A DNA stretch of 64,000 nt. Source: Epiperipatus broadwayi (taxonomy: Eukaryota; Onychophora; Udeonychophora; Euonychophora; Peripatidae). Shown piece after piece: positions 1 through 14,600 of this stretch (positions within the stretch are counted from its first letter, which is position 1; every line of letters starts with the position of its first letter). Under the pieces are notes generated by a model. The model worked only from the letters and a program-made list of their open reading frames with translations. It made no database searches and was not told the origin of the DNA. Where the stretch lies: positions 1,798,001 to 1,862,000 of the forward strand of contig JAQFVV010000157.1 in NCBI GenBank assembly GCA_028023455.1, read 5' to 3'. The position numbers were made by a program, and so were the translations under genes.

Positions 1-2608
1 ATATTGCTTTGATTTCACAAGATTCTTTCCTGAAATAGATAAGTCTCTCAATAAGGATTTGAAAAAAATTTGAAAATTTCAAATATTAGGATCTTATTCC
101 TAATATGTTGAAAGTATGGTTAACTCTTCATCTAAACAAAGAAATCTTGTAATTTGAATATAACTTGCAATAACAGACTGAAATACAAATTTACCCCATG
201 CTATTTAGAAGTAATCTTCGATCATACCCTAACCTTGATTTTTTTTTTATTTAGCTAAAGTTAGATTAAAATTAATTTTTAGGAGTAACCTCCTTGAAAA
301 GCTATTGTATTTGGAACTTGATGCAAGTACTTTATAGACAACTTTCTTAACAGCAGCATATTCTTTTGGTGAATACTATGCCTTGGCTTAGAGAAAAAGT
401 TCCCACATTAAACTTCTAGACTTATTATCATGAGAAATTTTATTGATATACTCAAGTCTACTCTTTTGCACTGGTCCTGTTCTTTCATATATTTCTTCAC
501 CAGGTATCAGAAAAAAAATTGCTTCACAGATTATAAAAATTTCTTAAGCAGATCAAACTAGCTAATAATTTCAGATATCAAGATTTCTTTTTAGAATATT
601 CAATCAAAAATCCTGAACCAAAGAAGTGACATAAAAATAAAATTCTTGTGATGAAGCAAACACATTTCTTTTTCAAATTCAACAATAAAGCTAGCTAGAT
701 TTAATCTATAAAAGACATTATACATAAAAATATAGAAATGAAGTTGAATTATTCCATGAGTATGTATTTAATTAAAAACAAACAGATATATTAATCTTTA
801 ATTGGTTTAAAAGTTTATATCTGGGTTACAGATAATCTCTAACTTAATAAATGTTTAGTGACAATCATTAATATGTAGTTTTGAGGTGGTTCGTTTGAAC
901 ATTAATTATTGGCAGACTTGATCTTCCTAGACTCAACTGGAGTCTTATCTATAGATTTGCAGCAATCAATGGTCATCATGTTTATTTTGTTTCACAAATG
1001 GAATTCATTAGCTACTGATCAATATGAGCAAAAACACACTTTAAAACACATAGTTAGTGACTTCAGAATCTATGGATATAATAACAGAATTGAAGGATTT
1101 AATAAAGCCATTAGTGAATCTACCTGCTAGATGGAATCTCTACAGATTCCTTTAATATTTTATTAATAATTAAGATATATATATAAATCCATATATTAAA
1201 AATAATCCTAAAAAAAAAAAAAGACAATAAAAATCAAATGAAACATTAAATAAAGACTGGAAGATGGTTTATTTTTCTTTCTTAATGAAATACATTTTCA
1301 TTTTTTCACAAATATAATATGAATATTTTACATCAATGTTCCAATAGCTTAGCAAAAAAAAAAAAAAGGCTAGGGGAAGAAAAAGGCACCTGGACTTACA
1401 GTATGCATGTACTGCTAAAACTGGTATAAAAAAAAGTAATAATTTTCTCATAAATTAGCAATGATATACTACAGTGAAATTAAATCCAAATTAAAAGTTG
1501 ATCCAAATAAGGCAGTCCACTAAACTGTTATTTAAGAAAATGCAGCTCAAATTTGTTGCGAAAGGTTTAGCTGCCTCGAGTTAAATTAAAAATTCAAAAC
1601 AAACCCTTTTTAAAAAAATATATAAAAAGATTTATTATAAAAGTTCAAAATTTAACATTGATTTTAATCTCACTGCTTTTAATTCAAAAAATACACTTTC
1701 ATCATTGATATTTTTAACATTTTAAACATGTGTTGTTATCAAAAAAGAAAAAAATAGGGAAATCTATGTCTTAAACTCAAAACAATGATGATACTTACTT
1801 ATTCAGCTTTTCTTGGAAAAAAGGAAAGACAACCCTATTTTTCTCCCCTTAATCCCATTTCACAGTATTTTTCTATGATAAATTTTCAAAGAGGGAGAGA
1901 GAAAAAAAAATTCATTACCACACATTTGCTTTTACCAACAAAAAATTTATCATTTTTTTTTTTAAAAAAAAACTGTGCATAGAAATAAATATTATTATAT
2001 TCATAAATCCATTGAATAATTTATGTTTGCAAAAAAAAAAAAAAAAAAAGACAAATTCATAAGAATAAATTCCAATTGGTATATGGCATAGTGGTATTGT
2101 TCTTCCATATTATGATTTTTTTTTTTTTTCACTTTTCTTATTTTCTTAATTTAAATATAATCTCTATGAGAATTAGAAAATATATTTTAAAAATAAAAAA
2201 AAAAAAAAGTTATATCTTCAATAATTGTCCCTAGGACAAAAGAAAACTATAAAAGGAACAAATTGTAAATTGTTCCACTGTGTTAGCCAAAAGATTATTT
2301 TTCTCCATACTCGTTATGAAGACAACCATGGCACTCTTACTAAAAAGCTGATTCAGGTACCTTGGTCTCAAGTACTTTAACTAAGATGTCTAACCATTAT
2401 CAAAATTGAACTAGTACAAAAATGTTTGCATCTTAAAATATACAAGTTCCTCAAACTGACAAAGTGCATATGCACTCAGAAAAAAAAAACAAAAAAACTT
2501 AAAAGCTCTTGAAATTAAGACAATATGTCTAGTCCATAATTTGAATGGCTTTCATTTTACCACGATAAAGATGGCAGAAACTTCCACTGTATTATATAAA
2601 AAAAAAGC
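1..2608. other. Left flank: LSM14 3' region and a dispersed repeat
   Basis: Downstream of the last LSM14 coding exon on the minus strand. The 3' UTR must start here but its end was not placed. The stretch is AT-rich with many A-runs and T-runs (for example about 1367-1378, 2032-2049 and 2110-2130). The only recognisable element is the dispersed repeat at about 300-1160. The ORFs at 1269-1451 and 1785-1982 are low-complexity and look like chance. Confidence 0.6.
300..1160 (+). repeat. Dispersed, formerly coding-like repeat, copy 1
   Basis: This stretch matches the reverse complement of about 9650-10400 block by block. Shared pieces include caactttct(t/c)a followed by gcatattttggtgaa-like sequence, aagttcccac, catgagaaat, ttcacatatttttcaa-like sequence, tcaacaataaagc, and a closing block of gaaggattt followed by cattagtga and tggaatctct. 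Stops break any frame; the best surviving ORF is 909-1130. The family was not recognised. An old transposon-encoded protein is likely. Confidence 0.55.
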
Positions 2609-2663
2609 CTAAGATCGCAAAGGGGATTTGAAAGATGGCTGACCATCATTATTGTTCATTTTT
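2609..2663 (-). CDS. LSM14: Probable LSM14 coding exon 7 (short C-terminal tail)
   Basis: An uninterrupted run of 13 T ending in CAG (minus strand) precedes 2663. From there GG|A opens the frame and the peptide [18 protein letters not shown] ends at TAG (2609-2611). The intron would be about 118 bases. Evidence is the quality of the acceptor and the frame match; the 18-residue tail itself was not recognised. The alternative is that exon 6 simply ends at its TAA and this is 3' UTR. No clear AATAAA was placed on the minus strand just downstream. Confidence 0.5.
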
Positions 2664-5600
2664 CTGAAAAAAAAAAAAAATTCTGGATTGAAAGAGCAAT
2701 TAAATAATTTAAAAAGCAATTTTTAAATAAAATCATTTTTTTTGTTAAAAATAAATTTCAATTAAAAAAAATTGAATTTACCCTCCTCTAAATATACCCC
2801 TTCCTCTACTTCTGAATCCGCCTCTTCCTCGGAATCGTCCTCTATAACTACCCCTTCGTAATTGTGCAGTACTACTAATACCAAATGTTTCTGCATTCAG
2901 TTTACGTTCTTGTCGCCAATCAGGCCTCTGAAGATGACTAAAAACAAATAATAATAAAATTATTTTTGGTGAATGTATTTATAAAAAGTTACAATTTGAA
3001 ATTATTTTTTATTTTTAAAGATTATATTTTCCAAATTTTTAAAAATATTTCTCAATAATAATAATATTATAGTTAAAGAATCATGCCACATGAGAACTAA
3101 ACAGTAACAGATTGAACCTTGATTTAACTCTTGAATTCTTCTATTATACTAAGTCACACAGGTAATTTTTAAAAAAAATGTATTTCTTTAATAATTTTTA
3201 TTTAAAAATTGCATCCAATTTTTTTTGCCATATTTTGCATTTATATATATAACATAATATAAATATAGAAGAGTCAGTAAATCACAAGGAAGAATTTTTA
3301 TTAATATCACAATAATGTATATTAGCAATCTCTTAAATCATGCTGATAAAATACCTGTTAAATATATTTCTGCAAATTTTAATACAATTTATTAATAGTG
3401 CATTTATGAAAATTAAAAAAAAAACATTCTTAGATTTAATATTAATCTAAATTGGATATAGAGTGAATACTTTTAAAATTTTATTAAGACAATCTTAACT
3501 TTTTTAAAAATTCGTTAACAACAAAAATTTATTTATTTGTAAAATTAAGAAAAGAAATAAAAATACTTTAAATTGTTAAGACTTTTTCTTCATTTTAAAT
3601 TTTCTATCAATGAGCCTAATATTAACAAAACAGATTTAAGTTTTATCTATGCATACCAACTCCTCCTATATTTAGGATGAAGCAAATAGAAATTAAATAA
3701 ATGATATAAAATCAATTGATAAACATTTTATGATACCAATCTTTCTATTTGAGTAAAGAATTATATTTATTTTCTAATGTAAATATGAATTGCCTCTGGA
3801 GTGTCTTCTCACTCAGGATTTCTTCAATGCTGAAGGTTTACCCAGTAAAGACTAGCATTTCACTTTTCTATACATTTCTATCCATAACTTATCCCTAAAA
3901 GTGATAATTCCTTCATATATTATTCATTACGTCTTATTTCACTATTTTTTATTCCCCCATCCCCCTCTCTGCTTCCCAATCAATCATTTCTTACATTCTT
4001 TTCTTATTCATTCTATAACCATATCATCTTAATTTCTTTTTTAAAATGAAAATGTTACCTCCTTTTTTCTTTACACTATTTCATTTTTATTGCCAACAAC
4101 ATACAGTATGTTCATTTATTATCATTCATCTCTACCCCATATAAAATCTCACTCTGTATCTAGGTATCAAATATATATTTTTTCATCAATATAATATTAT
4201 ACTACAAAACTGTATCGGGCATTTCTATTCCTTGCTTTGTTTTACCAATTTTTCTAGATTCTCTTTAATAATATATCTTCATATATTTGTAAAAGTAATT
4301 AAAATTCTAACTATTTTCTTTTTGAAAATAACTTGGAGTGTTTTATTTTGTGGTAATGTCCTAAAATTTTTTTATAATGAATGAAGAAAAAATAATTTAT
4401 TAATAAAAAAAAATATAAAATCACAACTCCCAGCTTACATAATGCTTTATAGGCAAAAGTAGAGTAGAACAGTTTATTAATACTGTACTTGTCTCAGCAT
4501 AAATTCTTTAAAAATTCCAATTAGTTTTGTTCAAAATCTATTAGGAATTCTTATGATAAAAAATAATAAAATTTAAGATAAGCATATTAAGGAATGAATA
4601 TATTTTTTAAAATCCAAAGCCTTTAAATTAATTTTTTTATATTATAGGTAGTGTATGTGGAATCATGAAATATAATGATTATGAATAAACCAGCAAAAAC
4701 AAAAATCTATTATTACTGATAAAAAATAAAATTAGAGAATGAAGAGTTATTTATTCTAATACACTAGAGACAAAGATCACCTTATAAACAAAACCAAAAA
4801 TTTCATCCCAAGTAAAAAAAATATAAATTCTGGATGTTTGAAGAAAAAAAAAATCAAGTCATAAAAGAACTTGGACAAGAACTACAAACAAAAAAATCTT
4901 GAAAAATGCTAATAAATATTGTTGTAATAGTATTTATTTTATAAAAAAGATATTAATTTTAACCAAATCTTTTTTTTTTTTGATAATATTAAGTCATAAT
5001 ATTTTTAGCATAATGAAACTATTTTGATTTTTTTATATATTTTTTAAAATTCATTTGAAATTAATGATATAAAAATAAAACTAAACATATTGTAATGGAA
5101 CAGGACCTGGCCTTGTGTGATGGAATACCTAGTAGGCCATCAAAGTGGGTGAGACGAAAACTTAAAATTCCTAAGATCCTCAACTCACAGCCAACTTCGA
5201 TATCAAACATTGAAGAATGGAATAAACATATATAGGAGTCTCAGAGTATGTCTGTACAGTTTCATCCATTCTTTCCAATCTTAATTTCCATTTTGTCCCA
5301 GTAGGGGAATATAAGCACGGTATTCTACTTCAGAGTATAATATTAATTTTATAAGAAGATGGGTATGATGAATTGATGATCAAATAAGACAATATATCGA
5401 CAATTGAATTTACTTTAAAATATTATGTTTATCAATTTTATTTACAAAAAAAAAATAAGAGTTTATTGATTTTGGACATCCATGTTTTTTCTTTGATTTA
5501 TCATATCAATATTTATTATCCCAAACACCTTTTTCTCTTTTAAAAAATAACATTTTTATTAATATTTATATACTGCTTGCTTGCTAATTTAGAGTCATTG

Positions 5601-8600
5601 AAATTATTATTCCAAAAAGAAAATATATGTACATTGATTAACTATTTCAACCTACGAAGATCGTGATTTTATGACTCCCTCCTGCCAATTAATTGTTTCA
5701 GTAATGATAGTAAAGCTCATTTATATTAAAAGTTTTTAGTTATTCATACAGAAAAATAAATAAAGTAATAACAGAATTAGTATGGATTAACAAATAACAT
5801 TGTTTCTATATTAGTGAAGGCAATTAATGTTTTACAAAATACTCTTCATATTTAAAGATGATGACATTCATCTGCAAGCAAATGATACATAGACTCATAT
5901 TTTATTTTCAATTAAAAAACTAAAATGATAGTGTTCCCCCTCCCCCTTTAAAATATCTAAAATTCTAAATGATAGATTGACCTATTGTAAAGGAAATAAA
6001 TAAATAAAAAAAATATATGCATGAGATTAATTATACGATATCAACCTAAAATTATTGAAAGTCCGAGAAGTAAAAAGTTTTGTGAATATTGAGAATGCCC
6101 ACATTTTACAATTCCTAATACAGTTAGTTGGGTTTGAACAATTTAGAACATTCCTTCTGATGATTTGAATTTCATTTTTTTATAGGGTATCCCTTGGATT
6201 GGTGAGATGGAATCCTAAGACCTTAATAGTGCGTTCAACGCAATCTTCAGCATAGGTGAATATCTGCTGTTTTAAGTTGAATATTATTTCTTTTTTTTTT
6301 TTTTTTTGCAATTATAGATCCATAATTGACAGACTCTTCCCCATGAAATCACTTTATAACTTAGCCATGCATCGTTACTTGTATATTTATTTGAATATTT
6401 AAATAAAGTCTTTGAATTAACTGGGTGGTTTGTGTTCTTCTTTTAAGAATTTCAGGTTAGAATTGATGTGATTCTTTAGTTAGTGATTTCCAAGATATTC
6501 TTGAAATTACAAATAGATTTAAAATTTGTCTTCGGATTTTCTAGTTTGAAATTCTCAATTGGTTGAATTGAGTTCCCTTTGTTTTTCTTCGTTTTTCAAG
6601 GTGTTGTTTTCTAGTTTTGCTTACGACAGTTGTTGATCGTTAATTTTGACCACTATTTTCACGAAATGGATGTAGATTAGTCAAAAGTTAAAATGTCATT
6701 CAAAACATCTTTTTTTGATTATGTAAAACAAGGTTGTTGTTTTTTTTAAAATTAATTTAATTCTTTTAAATCACAAGTTTAAATTCATGTATTGAGTTGA
6801 TTATTTATATAATGTTTTAAGATTCATACATATGTATAAGTGATTAATGATAAAGGTTTTTAATTATTTTTTTTCTTTAAATTTTTATAGTTTTGTTATT
6901 TGCGTTTGAATTTGGTCATCTTTGTTCTTACGATGCATGTTTATGACAAAGTATTTAATAAAGAGAAATAAATATAAATTTCTTTATAAATTTTGCCAAT
7001 TTTGAACGTTTAATTTGGTATATGAATTTTGGTATATGTCCATTTTATATATGTTATATAAGTAATTAAATATTTCCTTATATAATAATGTTCATGGGTA
7101 TTATTGTTTCTTTCGGAAAACATTTTATTTGGATTACTTTTATTATATTTATATATATAGTCTATAGTGGCTTCTATATCAAGAAGATTGGTGTGCTGAG
7201 TTATAATATTTTACTTGATGAGAGTGTTTAATGGTTTAATAAGTGGGTATATAAGATGCGATATTACAATGTTTTTATTCTAGTATTTAATCAATTTATA
7301 TTAAACCCAATCACTTTTTTTTTTAAATCAAGATTTTATAAGAAATTGTTTTTAATAACTAATAGTTATAAAATTTTTAATTAATAAATCTTTTTTAAAA
7401 TATTACATCTTGTAAGTATTATTTTAGTAATTTAAAAAAACAAATATATTTTTAAAAATAAAACTAATTAAAAATAATATTAAAATTAAATCAGATAAAT
7501 TTACAATATTTTCATGATTCATTTGAAAATAAAAATAGAAACATGATAAAGTACATGAACAGTTAGTTTGCCAAGACAGACTATCTTAAAATGTATTTAT
7601 GTAAAATAAAATAGTAATACTAATATATTTTTTACAACTATAAGCCTAGATTATAATTTGCACAAATTAAAAAAAATTAAAATAGCATTATAAAATTCTA
7701 AAAAAAAAGTTTTTAGTGCAATAGTTAGACAAGACAATTTTGCATCTAGATTTTTTTATTTTTGTTTTAATTATGAATTCACAATATTATTTATATATAT
7801 TTTCATTAGTAAATATTTTTTTATTTAATATTTTATTTACTGAGAGATAACCCCCCCCCCCCATGTAACAAATACTTTTTTTAATAAAAATTATTTATTA
7901 ACAGCAATAATAAATAAAACATTAATTATTAGCAAAAAAATCTATAATTTGAACATTATAAAAATAATACCATTAAATATTTACTGTGATGAAATAAATT
8001 AGCATTTAAAAAAAAAATTACCCTTTACTGCGTTCAACTGCCTCACAACTAATATTGTCAAAAAAAGATTTTTTTTTATCATAGTAAACTACTTCTTCCT
8101 CCTCTGCAGCATCAACTTGTGTTTCATTGCCAGAATCATCTTTTTTATCTTCAACAGTTTCACCTGAATTTTCAGATAAGTTTTGAGATTCTTCTATAAT
8201 AAACAAAAATTCTTTAAGAAAAAAAAGTGTGATTGTGCATTTTATATATCAAGATATTTTTTATTTAAAAATTCTTGACTGAGAAAGATATATATTTTAA
8301 AAAAATAAGACGTGGGAAGATATTTATCTTATCAGTAATATTACAATCTTACATTGGTTAGTTCATTGACAATCAACACATTTAATCAGATTAATATAAA
8401 ACCTCTATTTTTTTTTAGCTAATAGTAACTAGATATCCATTTATTAATATGTGAAATGCTACGGGCCAGAAGCCAAAACTTGAAAAAAATTCCAAGTTTC
8501 ATTCACATCTAATCCCAATTAGATATCCTAATCATGACAATCTTAAATTAAATAGATAAAATAAGTGCTAGTATATAGTATTTAAATATTCATTTAAACT

Positions 8601-11600
8601 GTGAGAAATTACTTTAATCATCATATATCCTAAGCTGCAAGATAGATTCTAACCATCAACTTAGGCTATTTTCACAAGCTTTCTTTCTTAAAATCTTTTC
8701 TCAAATTGTTCTGGTTATTTTCATCCTTATAAATCAAAAGAAAAGATTGAAGAAAGTTTAATCCTTTAAAGTATCTCATTCTAATCAACCACTGTTATTT
8801 CACAACAAGCTATATTGCATACAAATTATTCATAGTTTCTCAATGTAATTTTAATGGATCATTGATAAATGTTTAATTCCCATTCTAATCAAGTTGTTGA
8901 TACTTTCAAAAACAATCAACAAACTTTCTAATTACTTAAAAGCAACAAATTACTATATAATTTCCTACCCAACTATTATTCTTAATATTCATCAGTTTAA
9001 CCTTTGATGTATTTATTCTTAAACCAATCTCCCATTTTCTGTATGCAATGCCATATCAATTTATTTGATACAATGACCCCTCCTCGCCAAATCCAAACAT
9101 TTTCATTCTATACAAAATAACACTCATTTAAAAATTGTGTAATAAATATTAAGCAATAAAGGATATTCTTGTCTTATGATTATTTCTATAACTATTTCTT
9201 TTTTAGATTATTCAATCTTATATTTTGATTGTTAAACAAAAATTTTAAATCACCTTCCTAACATAATTTTCTTTTAAAACAAATCCAACAATTCATTCTA
9301 TCAAATATTTTTTCAAATCAGCAAAATAAATAAGACATCTTTTTTTAAATTCCTAAATCACTCTCAACAAGTCCCTACTATTTTAACTGCATTTATTATT
9401 TCTCTAATCTTTCTAAATTCAAATTGCTATTTTGATGAGACATTCAAATCTCAAATATCATTACTATTCATACTACATGTGATTATATATTAACATATCA
9501 GTTTTAGAAAATGCACAATTTTTTTTTTTTTTAATATGATTTATAATATCAATCATGAAAAATTTTAAATATAATGCTAAAAAAAAAAAAAATTTACAAA
9601 TTTCATAATTTAGAATTTGAAATTTTGGAAGCATCACTAGACAGGTATTTATTTATTTTTTAAGCAGTTTAATTATTAACAAAATATAGTAAAGAAACCT
9701 ATAGAGATTCCAACTGGAGATAGATCACTAATGATTTATCAAGTCCTTCAAATATGATTCTGAAAACATAGATTCAATAGCCATTAACTATGTAGTTCGT
9801 TTTCAGTGTTTGTCCATAGCTACATAGATCAGTAACTATTAAATTTTATTTATGAAGCAGGTAGGTACAATGACTATGGGTTGTCTTGAATCTCTTAGAT
9901 ATTTTAATTGCATTTTCAAAGATCAAATCCAGCTGCTTTATTGTTGGCTCTGTAAAAAGAAATTTGATTACAACCTAATAAGAATTCCATTTTTTTATGC
10001 TTTAATTCTTTCATTGTAGATTCTTGGTTATAAATATCCAAAAAAAAAAAGCAGCTTGATTCGAGACTTGGGTGATGAAACTTTATTTTGAGTTACTGGA
10101 AAATCAGATCTGCTTAACAGGTTTTTTTAAACATTTTCTGTAAAGTAGCTTCTCTTCTGATATATCAGTTGAAAAATATGTGAAAGAATAGAAAGCCACT
10201 GTAAACTAATATATTTGAATGAATTAGTAATATTTCTCATGGTAATATTTAATTGAGTATCCAGAAATTTAGTGGGAACTTTGTTTTCAAATCGGAGTAT
10301 AGTGTTCACCAGCAAAATATGCTAGTGCTGAGAAAGTTGTTCATAAAGGACTTACATAACCACAAATAGGGCCAGTTAGCTTTCCAAGAAACTTCATTTA
10401 GTAATAAATTTTGATTTAACTCTTAGATAAATAAGGAAATTAATTAAGCTATGACCCAAGGTATATTCCCTACAAGCTTTTTGAAAGAATCATATTGATA
10501 ATAATTGAAAGAGATCTACCTATAGAGCAGGCCTAGTTTAGGCCAGGAAGAAATTATGTAAACAAGTTTTATCTTTAAACACTCACATTAAAAAAAAAAA
10601 AAACGCTTTCAAAATAAATTAAAAATTAATTGATTTACCCTTAGCCCATAATTTTATTTGGAAAAATTGTTTTCTAAAAATTTCTAAATACAAGAAATCA
10701 TTAAAACAGGCAAAACTCTCCATATAATAGTGCTACTCAGGGAAAGCCAGAGTAATCAAAGTAGTCAGAGCTTTGCCTGTTTCAATAACAGTTATGAGAA
10801 AGCATTCATAAGAAATGGTGATCATGTGATGTTTGGTGGTTTAATTTCAAGAAACCATTACTTGACAAAATGCTCTTCAATAGTAAAAACAATAAAAAGA
10901 CAGGAATATCATAAATAGAATTAATAGCTAAAAACCATTTACTAATGTGTATTAGATTATTTCTTTATCCAGTCCATTACCACTTCAGTAATAAATGAAA
11001 AAGATTAAATACAAATTGAATGTCAAAAATTATACTGTTTAATTTTTTATATTCTTTTCAAAATTATTAATATTAATAATTTCAGAAATGATATCTTGGG
11101 TTAATGTGATTATATCATGATCATAGATAGTATCATAAACTTGTATAATCATTACCTATATTATAGTCTATGCAATTAATAATGAGATTTTAAGGATGAA
11201 ACAAAATCTGATTATTTGCCCTCGTAATAATTTTCTCCTATCTTTTTATTTGTTTTCCATATTTACCATTACCTATATTGCAATATTAATTCATTCTTCT
11301 GACTTCTTTGGATTCCTTTTTTTCATGACATCTAAAATATACACAACTTATCCCAATATGCACATCAAGCAAATTATTTTTCTCTTCTACTATCCAACAT
11401 AAAGTAATTGAATTTTTAGAGATACTTCTGTTTGTGATTTAATCCATGAGGGGGAAAAAAGTTGGATAGTTTGTTGTTAAAGACTTAGTACAAAATTTGA
11501 GCATCGAATGTAATAGAATCAAGTCACAATACAAGGACTTTTAAGCTGTACAGCCAATATTAAAATCTAATAATATTTATCTGATAGTAATGAGTTTCGT

Positions 11601-14600
11601 TTTGGCTATAGCAATAATTTCAAGACTGTAATAGCTTACTTTTCACTTATTAATTTAGCCATTTCCAGATTCTCTTTTGATTTTTAATAATGAGATTGTA
11701 GTTCTTGACATTTTTTATATATTTTACATCATGGAGACAGTAAAATAAATTTGAAAGTTGCTATATTTTGTAGAAAATATATTAGGCTTTAGTAATTCGA
11801 GAGCTATAAGTTATTACCTCAGAGAGAAAATAGTAATAAAATGTAAACACATATCTAGTTTAAAAAGCAATAAAAAGATCCTAATAATTAATGGAAATGG
11901 AAATACATATGTAAGTTTTAAAAAGTAATGAAACATAAATTCTGTAAAAATAAAGAAAACTTTATTTTGATAATTCGAGTTTAAGTCTAATTCAACGAAG
12001 AAAGATTGGTTTGCAGATTGTAACTCAAAAGCATTCTATAAAAGATTGCCGAAAGATAAGGCAAATAATTATTTTCAAGCCCAGATATAACTCGTGGATT
12101 TAGAATACCAAGAAAACTGTATATTGTTAAAATCAAACAAACTATTTTTATGAGAAAACAAACGGAATAAATATTTGAAGCTAATTACCATGGAATGCGG
12201 TCATAATTAGAAATCAGATCATTATTGTCATTGTAAAAATGCATTAGTCAAATGGATTTACTTTTACATTGGAATGATAAGAATTTATCAATGAATTCAA
12301 GCAAGGAGAAAACAGTATAAATAGTGTGCGCAACAAAAGAGCGCTGTCATCAGCTTTTCTCCATTCATCGCATGCTGCTGTTGTTGCTGTCATAAGGACC
12401 TTTGGAAAAGCTGTGGGAGAAGTGGCCTTATTTTTCTGCAATGATGGAGATGTCCCAGAATCCGTGCCTCTGAAGGTGAAAGATAGCTGACTAGGGAAAA
12501 TGTTTATAGACCTTGCCGGTCTTTTATTGTTTGTGTATGCCTGAGAAGGCTCCGTGAGGATTGTGTTTTAAGTGCTGTGAGTATAAACTTTAGTATTCAC
12601 TTATATCCACCACTACTGCAAGTGGCAATATTTGTTTGCTTAGTGGCGATTACAGCATTGAAGATTTACAATTTTAAATTGAGGACTAATTGTTAATGTG
12701 TATATAAAGGACTAATGAAAGCTATTTAGTTAAATCTTAATTGATGTGTATATATAATATGTAAATAAATATTTATTCTTATTTAATAACGTTTTGGGTA
12801 ATTAATGTGATAATTGTTCATAGTCAGCATTCTTCTGGCTTCTTTGGATTCCTTTTTTTCATGACATCTAAAATAAACACAACTTATCCCAATATAAACA
12901 TCAAGAAAATTTTTTCTCTTCTATTATCCAATACAGACAATATTAAAATCTGATAAAATTTATCTATATAATGATAGTTAATAATCCCACTGATAATAAT
13001 GAGTTTCTTTTTGGCTATAGCAATATTTTCAAGAATGTAATAACTTACTTTTCACTTATTAATTTAGCCATTTCCAGATTATCTTTTGATTTTAAATAAT
13101 GAGATTGTAGTTCTTGACATTTTTTATATATTTTACATCACGGAGACACTAAAATAAATTTGAAACTTAATTTCTTTTTTTTCCAAATCACATATCTAAA
13201 TATTTACTTTCTCTCCAAAAATATAGAATAATCAGAATCACAGCTATATGAAAATCGATAATTTAAAGTAGGCACTATATTCATTCTAGATTAAAAAATG
13301 TTGTATTAAAGTTGCTTTTTTTTTTTTTGATAACTAATAAAATATAATTATTATAAAATCAAACTATAAATCATTTATATAATGATCAACTTATGAAATA
13401 CTTTAATCCATATAAGAAAAAGTTTCAGATAAATAATCTATTATAAGCCTAAAGTCAAATATAATTGCTTATTTAAGGGATATTATTACTACAATGAGAT
13501 TATCTTCAATTAGACTATTTTTGATAAGAAAAATGATAAAAATTTATTGATCAATCTTTTAAATTGATTGATGAATGAGTTCCAAGCCTTTATAATTCAA
13601 ATTCATTCCTTGGTAAAGATAACATAATTTCCTTGATGGGTATATCTTTTATTTAAATTTTCATCTCATTAATTTTTCTATCTTGCATATTCTTTGGTTA
13701 ACATGTTTCATATTTAATAATTATAGTTTATTTATAGATTTATTAATGATTTTGTAAAATTTTGTTAATAATTTTTTTATAATAAATACCATACATACCT
13801 TAAATGAACAATTCACAATGCAATCTATACAATTAATTTATTTGATAGATTGCACTGTGAAGTGTTAAATTTGAGGAATATATAGTATTATATATATATA
13901 AATCAATGCATAATGGGATAAAAAATGGAAATTATAATAATTTTTTTTCTCTCAATATTTTTAGCAATTCTAAATGTTATATCTAATATATAATTTTTGC
14001 TAACATTTATCTTAATTCAGTAAAAATTTTCCATTTTGATTTGCATCTTTAAAAACATATTGTATCAGAGTTTTCCTGAAGGTTTTTGATGATGGTGTTT
14101 TAGTTGTATTTATATACTGGACTATTTCCATTATCTAAGTTATTGAATGCCTTTAGAAAAATTTAGCTTTATTTAAATATTCCAAATACATTCTAGTTAG
14201 TAATAGCATACAGGTTAGTATACGCACAACATTTCGAGCGATATTATTCTCCCCTCTTCTTCCGGTGTTGCTGACCTGACCAGTAACAGTACTAACATGG
14301 GATTCGAACCTGGACTCTTAGATTCTTGGGTACTGAATTTTAAGATAATGCTCTAACCAACTGAGCCATCCTGCCAAAGGCAATAGTCAGTAGAAATTTC
14401 ATATACTTATCTATGAGGTTCCTCCTGATTTCTCCATTTTGTCCCAAGGGCAAAAGTGATTTTTTTAAATTTTCTTCTTTGTATCTTTTCTTCTCTATCC
14501 AATATTTTGCTTATTTTCCATCTTGAACATATGTTCATCGGTACATAAATTTTCTCTCTTCTAATCATCAGTTGGTAACGACAATCAACTTTGATCTTTG

